From: Alopecurus myosuroides
Lineage: Eukaryota; Streptophyta; Magnoliopsida; Poales; Poaceae
DNA: 64,000 bases
NCBI GenBank assembly: GCA_028641055.1
Contig: CM054061.1
Coordinates: 32,092,333 to 32,156,332, forward strand
Direction: 5' to 3'
The position numbers and the translations under genes are program-made. Below are positions 1 through 10,157 of the stretch, piece by piece. The notes under the pieces were generated by a model, which worked only from the letters and a program-made list of their open reading frames with translations, was not told the DNA's origin and ran no database searches. Position 1 is the first letter of the stretch; each line of letters begins with the position of its first letter.

Positions 1-302
1 TTTCTAAGTGGCTAAGTATTTGCAACTCCAACTTTAAACTCTTGTGACTCGAATACCAAAAAAGCAACAAGTTGCGGGTAAGAGCTGAGATAAAAAGAAA
101 GAGCGAATAAGAAATGCAACTCGGGGACTTGCATGATAACGCAACCCGGCATCGAGCCAAGGTTGCTCAAATTGACTAAGTTAAAAACATCACATGTGAA
201 TAAAACTGAGTAGCAAGCGAAAAGCATAAGTGTTTCGGTACATCTGCACCCGGCATCCCGGGGATCTGATAAAAGTTTTGAGGATAAAGTTGCAGGAGGT
301 AA

Positions 303-3300
303 TCAGGTAGAGGCAGCAGTGTTCTCGGCGTTGGCCTTGGCAGCTTCAGCTTCAGCGTTGGCCTTGGCAGCGTCAACCTCCGACTTGGCGGCGTCGTCCT
401 TCGCAGCATCCGCGTCTGGCTCGGTGGCAGCCTGGTCAGAAGTGGCCGTGGCCACCGAGATGAGTTCTGTCGCCGAGGTGGAGGCAGCCGATTGGGCGCG
501 GAGCCGCGCCGTGTCGTCGAGGGCCGCACCTGATGAAGTGCCGAACTCGAGAGCCGCGGTGCGATGGTCATCTTCTCGCTCTTGGCCTCATCGTCGCTAT
601 CCGCGACAACCGCGGCCTTCCCCTTCCCGGTCTTGTCGTCAGAGATGTTAAAGCAGCTCAAGTCTTCGGACTCAGCGGCCTCCTCGTCCATGTCTCCGTC
701 CTCGTCTTCATCCTCGCCTTCGTCCACCTCGGTATTGGGCTCTGTGAGACCTTCAATGAAGCGCGCGGTGTCCGCGTACTGGGCGACCTCATACGCGACT
801 GCCTGGCGGCGAGCCACGCACTTGGGATTCTTCTCCCACTTGGAGTCCTCGCGCATCTCGAGGATGATGTCCAAGTTCAGGTTCTCGTACCAGCTACAAA
901 TAAACAGGAGCAGCATGTCAGCGCCTGCCCGAGCTCCGGACGCCCGCCACTTCTTCAGCTCGGCTTTCACGCAATTCAGCTTCTCGGCGAGCCCGCGGAT
1001 AGTTGCTGGCGCAGAGTCCCGAGGCCAGAACAAGTCATGGAGCTTGAAGGCAGTGGACACCAGATCGGTGCCCACGCCCCTTAGACGCTGGAGCTGCACC
1101 TGCATGGTTGTAAAGTTGTCTTCAATGGAGGCTTTAGTGTCCTTGGGCTGACCCTTCTCGGTGCGAACTGCTTGGGCCTTTGACAGAGCAGGCTTGCAAG
1201 ATGAGTTGAGGTCGGGGGAAATTTCTGAAAAAGCTATCAAAAAGATTAGAGACAGAGGCAGAGTAGCAAAGGCAATCAAGCAGCAGAGAAGCACAAGGAA
1301 ACAGCAAAGCGCAGAGAAGCATGCACTTACTATTCAAGTCGTAGAGTAGCGACTGCAGCTTATTCTTCCACGACTCCTCATCCGCAGTGTGCTTCTCTTC
1401 GATTTTGCGGAGCCCGTTTAGCTGAAGCATGAGATCCGCATTGCTCTTCTTCAGCATCTCGCACTCCATCTCGAGGGCCTTCTGCTTAGCCGTGGCTGCT
1501 GCTTCAATCTTGTTCTTCTCGGCAGCTATCTTGTCCTTCTCGGCAGCTATGGCAAGGGCATCTTGGAGGGCAGTCTTCAGCTGGACTTGCAAGGGCTCCA
1601 TCTCCGTGAGGTGTCTCTTTTTAAATTCCACCTCAAGGCTTTCCACCTGCTACTGCACCTCAGCAGGCTTGAGGCAGTCGAGATGCTCCTCGACAAACTG
1701 CTTGTGATCTTCTGCAAAGAGCAAAGCACGGTCAACAGAGTAGCGAAGGTGAAAGAAAGAAGACAAGCCGAGAAGACGACAACTCACCCTCCAGCTTCTT
1801 GATCATGGCTTGACCGCTCTCAACAAAAATATGGCAGTTCTTATGCTCCTCTGCCAGGGCCTTGAACTTGCCTGCAGAGAAGGATCGATTAGAGCAGAAA
1901 GCAAGAGCGGGCGTAAACACAAAATGCAGAAACCGCGCAGCTAAAAGCTTACTTTCGATCTCGAAGATCTTGAGGGTGCAATCCATGGCTTCTTTCTCCG
2001 TCGCTTCGTCAGACAAGCGTTCCATCTCTAGGGCCTCAAGGCGCCTCTTAGCGATGTTGTGATTCCATAGCAGCCGCCGGTACAAGTTGGTTCTCTTCAA
2101 GAGGCTATTCTGAGAGAAAGAAAGAAAAAGAATCAGACAAAATCATGAAGATTCAACCCGAGAAGACGGCAACTCGGTTGAGTATCCGTCTACTCGGCCC
2201 GAATCTCGGGGACTGGGTGGTAGATAAGAACAAAGGGAAGAGCAGGAAAGAAGAAAAGTGCAACTCGGAGCGGGTGAGCGAAACTTACCGCATAAGTTTG
2301 TTCGATGTCCTCTGCGGCCTTGCGGTGGACGAACAGCTTGGCGGCGAGCGTGCTGGTTTTGGACGAGATGGTAATGGGATTGTAGCCCATGTCCGCCTTG
2401 TTCCAGTCAACGCGCATATGATCAAGATCGACCAAAGCCAAGCCGTGCCAGGTCTTGTTGCCAAGGACGTCGCTGTTCCATTCAGCTTCAATGAAGCATA
2501 CTCGGTCAATCATTTGCTCAAGCCCCATGGACACTTCGGTCTCCTGGACCTCGCGCGAGAAGATTGAGAGGGACATGTCCTTGTTCCTGGCTGGCGGCTT
2601 GGAATCCACAGCCGTGGCCTGCTTGCCTTTCCTGATAGCAAGTTTCTTCTCGGCCGCGCTTATTGGGATGCTGTACTGCTTGCTCATTTTCACCAAATAA
2701 GGCGGAAAGCTAGGCGGATCTGGCAAGCTTGATCCTGCAGCGGCGTCAGCAGCTGCGCCGGAATCGCCGATAGTGAGCTGACCGGCCTTGGTGACAGGCT
2801 TCGCAGTTGGTTTGGGCGGCGGCATGGCGGCAGAATCCTGCGCACCTCCACGCGGGGGATTCGTGCGGACGGTGGCATCTGACTGACTAGCTTGCTTCTC
2901 GGCGGCCTTCTTCTCGGCGGCCTTCTGCTCAGCAGCTTCCTTCTTGACGGTAACTTTGGAAGCGGGTTTCTTGGTGTTCTGCTTGGCTGGAGGGCTGGCT
3001 ACAGTCTTGACCTTCTTCCCGGGCGGGGAGTTTGGTGCAGTAGATGAAGTGCCTTGCTGGGTAGGCGGCACCAAGGGTGCGCTACCCGGCGCAACATCCG
3101 GCTGCGCGTGGCTCTGCTGGTCCTGCTTCATCTCATCAACTATCTCAACCCGCTGCTCGGCAGCGGGATCTTGCTGTAACTCTTCTTGTCGCTCTACCCG
3201 CGGCTGGGCCGCGGGGTCGTCTTGGTCAGCAGCCCCTATTGCTGGCTGCTCTTGGTTCTCTTTCTGCCACTCAAAGGTGGCCTGGTCGTGTTGCTCGGGG

Positions 3301-5417
3301 TCTTGTTCTAAGTTCTCCTCGGCCATGGTGGCTGGAGGAGAAGGTGGCCTCTCATCGCGAGCAGCATCCTGCGCTTCTTGTTCTGCGCGGGCCTGCTGCT
3401 CCTGCTCGGCATCATGGGCATCAGTGTCCATGTAAAGGGCGTCGTCCGAGTCTTCGCCTTTCATAGGAGAAGGCGCACGTGCCCTATCCCGGGCGGCAAT
3501 CCCGTCCTCCTCGGATAGATCTATGAGTGCTTCGAGATCGATGGCGGATTTCTTCTTGGACTTGGTGGATGCGACAGCATCCAAGGGGGCACTGAAGAGA
3601 AGAAAATGTTCAGAAAAGAGAGAAGGGCAGAAGAAATCGAGAGGCAACGGTGGAAGAAGGAATTCGGAAAAAGCAACAATAGAGATATGCGATTTAAAAG
3701 AAAGTTACTAACCCTGCACGAGAAGGGGGTAGCTGTCTCCCCTGCTTGGTCTTCTTCACGGCTCTCTTGGTCTTCTTGGCGGCGGGCTCCTGAGCACCGC
3801 TGCCCGTCCTCTTCCGAGTGTTGGGAGCGGCAACGCCGAGTGGATCGACATCGAGAACGTCCTCGTCCTCCTGCTCCTCGGCATCCGCATCAGCATCAGC
3901 ATCAGCATCCTCTGTAGGGTTGAGGAGAAGAAAACAGTTGAGAAACAAAAGAAAACTGGGTAGCGCTACTCGCGATCAAAGAAGGTGAACTCAGTCACCT
4001 TCGTCATCGTCTTCGGACCAGTCCCGAATGGACGTGTTGACATGGTGCTTACCCGGCTGGACGGCATGAGGGATACAGAGGCTATCCGCGGTGTCAAAGG
4101 AGACCTCGTCGTTTTCCTTTCTATCCGCTTCCCAGTTGGCCTCAAAGCGCTCCGCACTCTCAGTGATCTGGCGAGCAAGGATCTGGAAAATAGACAAGCA
4201 CCACAAATCAGTCGAGTAGCGTAACGGCATCCTACTCAGCAGGGCGTGCAAACACAAAGCACATAAAGCCTAAGGAATACTGCTAAGTGTGCTACTCGGC
4301 AGGGCGTGCAAACACAGAGCACACAAATCCTAAGGAATACTGCTAAGTGTGCTACTCGGCAGGGCGTGCAAACACAAAGCACATAGAGCCTAAGAAATAC
4401 TGCTAAGTGTCCTACTTGGCACAGAGTGCGGATACTAGGTATGATAAGCTAAGAGAGCAATCTACTCGGTATCACTACACAGAAGACAAGATAAGAAATA
4501 CTAACCCGCTTGATGGGCTTTTTGCGGCTGTACGGCATGAAGCCGTACTGCCAGTGGTCGTCAAGGCCAGTGCTCATGATGGAGCGCGCCCAGACAGCAA
4601 CGTCCGCGTTGCTGAGCTCAAACGTGGTCGTCCGAGTACAGTCTCGAGCGCCGCCCATGTAGAACATGAGATGTGCGCGGCGCTGGAGCGGAAGAACTCG
4701 CATGGAGATCCAGCAGGCGATAGGGTCGTCGCTCTTGAGCCCCTCCTCGATCAGCTGGGCGAGGCGCTCGTCCATCTGCTTGAGGTCGGTATCGAGGGAC
4801 GGCTTGCTCCTCCAGTTCTGCCCGGTGGGAGCGTTGTTGGTCCACTTGGGCAGATTGATGTTGTCCGCCGGCGGAACTCCCTTCTCGGTGGGGATGTTCT
4901 TCACATAGAGGAAAGTCCTCTGCCATTTGCGGACAGAGTCCAAACCCTTGATCCGCGGATGATTGGTCCCGCCGCGCTGCACCATCATGGCGCTGCCGGT
5001 CTCCGTCATCCCGCGGCTGGTGTCCGCACCATCTCGCTTGGCCTTGCTCTGCTTCCGGAAGAAGAAGTAGCGAGACCAGGTCGTCGAAGTAGGCCGAACG
5101 CCCAGGAATGCCTCGCATACCACGGCGTGGTATGAGAGTATGACGATGGCGTTCGGCGGGAGGTGGTGCGGCTGGAGGCCGTAGTGGTTGAGGAACGAAC
5201 GGAAGAAATCTGAGACCGGGAGCCCGAATCCTCGCGCGAAGTGCGCGAGGAAGACGACGTGCTCGCCCTCCTGCGGAGTAGGGACGAGCTCGCTGCCAGG
5301 ATGCCGGCAGCGAACACCGGGAGGAACTCGCGGGGTGTTCACCAGCCATTGGCACTCCTCGGCGGTGACCTCGGAGCCGGCCCAGCCGGCGCGGGCATCG
5401 TCATCACGAGCCATCAC
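303..5417 (-). pseudogene. Antisense extra gene of element A (Transposase_28 / 'putative gypsy type transposon' family), eight exons, broken
   Basis: Suggested exons, 5' to 3' on the minus strand: 5417-4506, 4182-3970, 3911-3713, 3591-2289, 2110-1953, 1871-1788, 1711-1331 and 1224-303. Most introns have GT...AG ends, and the reading phase agrees across every junction except exon 2/3. Exon 1 carries the family's N-terminal fold, with a GFGLPVSDFF-type helix and an LPPNAIVIL segment. The middle exons are Glu/Ala/Lys-rich and coiled-coil-like. Exon 8 has a conserved WRASGARAGAD...SWYENLNLD block, an acidic stretch and a C-terminal repeat of the AKANAEA type, ending at a TGA (303-305). The full product would be about 1,400 residues. 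Breaks: an in-frame TAG at 1650-1652, a frame change near 4000 and another near 560-580. The biochemical role is unknown; these genes travel inside Tat elements and are not gag, pol or env. Confidence 0.72.
4232..4430. repeat. Three 60-bp tandem repeats plus a partial fourth, in intron 1 of the antisense gene
   Basis: Units start at 4232, 4292 and 4352 with a decayed fourth at 4412. Each begins CTACTCRGCAGGGCGTGCAA and ends near CTGCTAAGTGT, and units differ at a few positions. The array sits between the donor at 4505 and the acceptor at 4183, so it lengthens the first intron. The core ctactcgg also recurs through the LTR of this element. Confidence 0.85.
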
Positions 5418-5576
5418 GGTGGAGGAGAGATTGGCCGAAAGATTGGTGGATTTGGGTGGAGAAACTCGCAGCGGCGCGGTGAGATGCGCGGCGGCGAGGT
5501 GCTCTGCGGCGGCGGAGAAACGAGAAGGCGAGGGAAAAGTGAGAGCAGGAAGAAGAAGAAGGAGTTACCGAGGGGG

Positions 5577-5584
5577 TATTTATA
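5577..5584 (-). promoter_or_regulatory. TATA box candidate for the antisense gene of element A
   Basis: On the minus strand this reads TATAAATA, 160 bp upstream of the ATG at 5417. It lies within the spacer between the antisense gene and the 3' LTR. It suggests that the antisense gene has its own promoter and does not depend on the LTR, which fires the other way. The start site itself is not shown by the sequence. Confidence 0.5.
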
Positions 5585-6108
5585 CCGCTCCTCGAGTTGC
5601 CGTTACGAGTTGGGGTAGTGGGATCGATCGTGGCAGAAGTTGTGCGGCGTGGGATCCGTGGGCCGGTTAGAAACGCACACAGCGCGGAACGCGCGCGTAA
5701 TGGCCGCATTAGATCCCACGACGAGATCGTGGGCAATTACTGCGCTTGATGGGACATAACGGGCTGATGGGCCTAGGCCGTGAAAACTGGGCGCGTGGCC
5801 TGTCAGATCCCGGGCACCAAGGCGTCGGGGTCGTGGCTGCGTGACACGTGCCCAGTTGCAGCGTGGAAAGCCGGATTGTGCTCTGCCACGCAGAGATTCT
5901 GGTTGGAATATTCACCAAGTCATTTTACTCGGCTACAGAGAAGAGAAGTGGTTCTATTCGGAGGAGAAGAAACTCAGGACAATATCAAGGGCTACTCGGA
6001 GCTTTTACTCGGCATCTTAAGGTTCAAGGGCAAAATCGCCAAGGTTGGTTTTAAGCTGGCAGAGCCCAGTGAACAAGTTCGCAGGACTCTACCAACTTCG
6101 GGGACTAA
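5585..6108. other. Spacer between antisense gene promoter and 3' LTR of element A, with polypurine tract
   Basis: No coding feature is supported here. The last bases before the LTR (about 6097-6108, ttcggggactaa) are purine-rich and sit where the polypurine tract that primes plus-strand DNA synthesis is expected. The rest would be the upstream region of the antisense gene. Confidence 0.5.
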
Positions 6109-6977
6109 TGTCGGGGGGTTACCCCCGAGTAGGGTAAAGGAAAGTGCTAAGGGCAAGATCAGAAGGGATGTTTAGCCGAGTAGCCGGCTACCCGGTACTT
6201 GCTACCCGGTCGACTGCTACTCGGTCCTACACATAGATGGCATGAAGGACGAATCAAGGAAGTTATGTTCCTCCGAGTAGAAGAGTTGGTCCGAGTAGAA
6301 TTGGCGGGAACCTACTCGGGCCAGAAGTCAAAGGAGCCGTTCTGACACAGGATCCCGCGTATCCTGGGTCCGTACTTTGGCACTGTTCATGGCACTGTTC
6401 ATCTGAGGACGGCGTACCTGACAGCGACAGTGTGTCAGCAGGGCGTCACAGGATAGGGGGGACCTACTCTGTGTTCGCAGCAGTGATAACAGATCGGTTA
6501 CTTGGTTTTGCCCAACGACTTTCCGCACAGGACAAACCTAGAAGCCAAAGATGTCAGCGGGAGCTCGGAAGGACGGTGTGCACACTATGTCGACATCTAT
6601 TTGTATTCTTCCTAGTTGGCTGCATCCGGCTGGGCACCAGTATATAAGGTGCCCTGCCCCCTCCTGCGCGAGGGACACGAACACGGACGTTGGCACCGGT
6701 TCACATTCTAGACCTAGTTCATCTTAGAGAGAAGAGTGGCTACTCGGTAAGAGGCCGAATTTGTACTGTGGCTACTCGGACAGATACTAATACACAGAGA
6801 GAAAGGCAGGAGTAGGGGTTTTACCTCCCCACGAGGGCCCTGAACCTGGGTAGATCGTGTTGTTTGCAGTGCTTGATTCTTACCTCACGCGGCTACTCGT
6901 CGCGTGATCCCTCCCCGAGCGCCTCCAGCGTCCATCGTCCCCACAACTTTAGCCATCCTATGGCATCTGTCTTGACA
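6109..6977 (+). repeat. 3' LTR of element A (about 869 bp)
   Basis: The LTR opens with TGTCGGGGGG and closes at a matching GACA, giving short TGTC/GACA ends. A TATA box lies at 6641-6647 (TATATAA). A block at 6805-6854 (ggcaggagtagg...gaacctgggta) resembles one in the LTR of element E at 63692-63738. The left end is firm; the right end was placed by the inverted ends and the change into pol-like sequence, so it could be off by some bases. Confidence 0.65.
6641..6647 (+). promoter_or_regulatory. TATA box in LTR A
   Basis: TATATAA on the plus strand, about 530 bp into the LTR, at the usual U3/R position. It points away from the antisense gene upstream. Confidence 0.6.
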
Positions 6978-9900
6978 CCACCATGACAATATGGTTCCTT
7001 AATCATGTGATGTGTATGCTACCAGCACAGGATGCTGATCTTTAACCCAAGTTCTATTTCTTTGAATCCCGAGGAATCTGTTTTACCTCAGGGTGGCTAG
7101 AAAATTCCAACTCTCATAGCCGTAGGCTTTCCTTTCGAACCAAAAAGGGATCACAACAAGAGTGTTCTTTATTATTCCCATATCCTTGTTCTTGACTCTG
7201 TTATTACTCTCGTTTTAGCATGGGTTTTACAAATGAGTATGACCTTGTGCATCCAACGTGATCTCAGGATTTTCCTGAGCACGTTCCTACTCTTTAGTTG
7301 TTTTCCGAGCTTCGTCCGGTGTTTGGAAACTAAGTTACATATGGTGTTGGATTCTTCCAATGCATTTGCTCATGTTTTCTGTTAAAACATTCCTCCTTGG
7401 AATGTAAGGAGAAACAAACTTCAGTACCTTGTTCATCTCTAGGACCAGGTCAAAGTTTTGAAATCCGCAGATTAAAGAAGTTTCATTAGCTTCTGTTCTG
7501 TTCTACCTTCGAGTATCACACTCTTTTATATCACGAGACTGTGTTAAGTTTCATGGCCTTATGTATGAAGTGATGCTCTTACCGTCTTCACTCCCCCTTC
7601 ATCCAAGCTTGAATGCTTGAGATTGATGGGTCTGTTTTTCGACATGTGTATAAGCTATTCCTAGAAATTCTTATTGCTTCGAAAAATCTAAGAGAACATA
7701 TGTATCCTTCTTAGCACTATTGGTCACCCGGTCTCTATATAAAGTTGATCGTGTTACCAAATCCGTTCATTCTGATGCACCTTTTTGTTCAGAGAGTTAG
7801 GTCCATGCCGAAGCTCTCAAGATCATATTAGTTGCTTTGAAAAGCAAGAATTCCTTTCGAACTTCAAGACATACCGGTAGGTTGTGATATTCTGGTTGTC
7901 TTTCTAGAAGTATCACCAGGTTTTACCTGACCGTAATGTCTAAGCGAAGGGTAATTTGAATTACTCTTTCCTCCAAGAGAACAATGCTGGATATCCTGGA
8001 CCAGTTGGTTGAGCTTAAACAACAACTTTGAGAGTTGAAAGGCAAAAGCTCCGCCTAACTTGATCCTTTGATAAGGAATATCTAGTTTTCCTCGTGTTGA
8101 AGCTAAATAGTATCTCCTTCGTGGACATGCTATCATTCCTACCTTGGTTTGATTTGGGCTATCTTCAAACCAAGATCAGATCCAAGGGTTATCTCGATGG
8201 TGTTTCCAATCATGGTGTGTTACCGGGTACACCTTCATGTCCTTTGGTCTAACCAATGTTCTGCCTTGTTCATATATCATATGAATCTCTATTCTCGGAG
8301 TATCTTGGTAAGAGTGTTGTCGAGCCCATCGCTGACATCCCTATTTTGAGGTTCATGTTGAACACTTGGCACTAATGTTGGGAAACTTTCGAGAACCATC
8401 TTTGTTCCATTACGAAGATTTTGCTCTCGGTGTTCGAAGTGACTTTCTCGAGTTCATGTGCTTTTGGTGAAAGTTGTCGTCGTGGATTCGAGAAGAGTTT
8501 TCTTGTTCCTTCGGGAATAATCCCAAGTCAGTCATGCTTGTCTGGACTATTCCTGAGATGGTAGGTTGTTACCTCCATTTAGTTGAAGAAGTTTGCATCC
8601 ACCCCAAGCTACTGACTTGTTGTTCGTAAAAGAGAATAAGTACAAGATCTTCGTGATCTTTGTTATCATCTTCCCAATAAGGACTCCGATGTGTTTCATT
8701 GCAAGTAGTCCATGTAGGTGCAACCGTCTTTCGCAAGTTGCTAATACATGAGTTCTGCAATCTTGATCATCTTCTTGAGCGTGGCATCATAGTCCATATC
8801 TTGAGAATCTAGCATACGTATCTCGTTGGTAACCGATGCAATCTTCCTGATCAAACACGTTGAGTCTGAGTTGTCAATCCACTAACCAGAGCTGAATCTC
8901 AAGCAGCAACGATGGTTGGTGTTTCCTCAAGGGTATTTAATTAGGTCTCTCCAGAATACGACATGGTTGATTTTGTGGTTGACACAAATAGCCAGAAGGC
9001 CTAATGTCATATCCCTTTGAATCCGTAAGAACAACCACCCTCCGTGATAAATCTTGTGGCTCGTTCTAAAAAGTTTTCCTCCCCGTTCTTCAAAACCGGA
9101 GTTCTACTTCCACCTGTTTACCTATAGAAGGCTTGCATTAGCCTGATATCGGTATCTAGAACATCCAGGAGAACCTGGAAGTTGATCTTTTCAATATCTC
9201 TCCGTTGAACCTCCAAAACCTTTGTCTTGGTGGAAACAAGTTCATTATGAAAACATCTCGTGGTTTTTTGTAACCACCATTCATCAGTTTCCTTTTTCAA
9301 GTTGTTTGTACTTGAAATTCTGTTCATCTCACACATTGTGTGAATTTGTCAGTCACTCCAGCCGTGGGATCTTAACTATGTGGTAAACGTATTGCTACGT
9401 CAAATCCACCATAGGAAAGAGATTCCCTATCCCTTCTGGTGTTTCAACCCTCGTTGGTTACCCATCCTTATGGTGTGATCAATAATTCCTCCCTAATTAC
9501 GGTGTTCCAACATTCCGTGGTTACTCATATTCTGTCGTGAAGTAACATCCCGATCTTTGACAAAGTTTTCGACAAACTTTAACGGAATGAAAGTTCCTTC
9601 ATCTTTCATGTCCACTCCGAAGAGTGAACATGATCCTGTATCCACTTTTCTCCGATGCATGATTCCCGTGGTTTCTCGTGTTTTGTTTTCCTCGTCTACG
9701 GATATCACGTTGTGTTATCCAATACAATCTTTCCCATCTTGGTATTCTGTTTGAAGAAAACCTCTATGTCACAAGTTGTCCAACCTTCCGTTTCGAAAAG
9801 GATTTAAAGTCTTGTGCAAAGCTCATATTCTAAATCCTTTCAGGAACCATCATCCATAAACTTGAAACCATCTTTTATTCCCTCCGTTATCTTGATGTGT

Positions 9901-10157
9901 TTCATGCACTATAACTCAATAGTTCTTATGAACATTCTCGTCATGAGTTAGCCATGAGATACTCGACCTTCGTGAAGATCATTTCCTAAGAGTTTCCCTC
10001 TTACCTAAGGTGTATCCGTTCAATATTTCAAGATGCTACGGGTCAACCTCTTCAGAAGAGAACCGTAAGGTTCGAGAACACCATTCAAAACCGGTGTTCC
10101 TTTTTTTCTTAATCCTTCGGGAATCTCGGGACGAGATTCTTGTAAGGGGGGTAGATT
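6978..10157 (+). mobile_element. Element B internal region: heavily decayed gypsy gag-pol
   Basis: No frame stays open for long, but plus-strand pol remnants and a standard 3' end can be followed. The reverse transcriptase piece is at about 8150-8340. The 3' end reads like that of element C: an 'aatctcgggacgagattc' segment followed by a polypurine tract (AAGGGGGG, 10144-10151) directly before the LTR. The 5' part and 5' LTR must lie left of the window, beyond the inserted element A. This is a dead copy. Confidence 0.6.
8150..8340 (+). pseudogene. Reverse transcriptase remnant of element B
   Basis: Around 8205-8262 the plus strand encodes a stretch ending in TFMSFGLTN, the conserved RT block just before the YxDD motif in gypsy elements (compare [10 protein letters not shown] in element C). 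The frame breaks on both sides and the YxDD box itself is not recognisable. It fixes the orientation of element B. Confidence 0.6.

Larger units (their letters stand above)
1..6977 (+). mobile_element. Element A: 3' part of a Tat-lineage Ty3/gypsy LTR retrotransposon
   Basis: The element runs in from the left edge, so its gag-pol and 5' LTR are not visible. What remains is a long antisense gene (303-5417), about 690 bp of spacer, a purine-rich tract next to the LTR, and one LTR (6109-6977) whose TATA box reads on the plus strand. An extra gene placed antisense between pol and the 3' LTR is a known trait of Tat-lineage gypsy elements in plants, and this arrangement is the basis for the lineage call. 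The 3' LTR abuts decayed gypsy sequence of element B, so A probably inserted into B. The left target duplication lies outside the window. Confidence 0.75.

Noticed and set aside
7000..10100. Short frames in the internal region of element B as possible host exons
   Set aside because: They are short, on both strands, and lie in sequence with plus-strand gypsy RT remnants and a gypsy 3' end.
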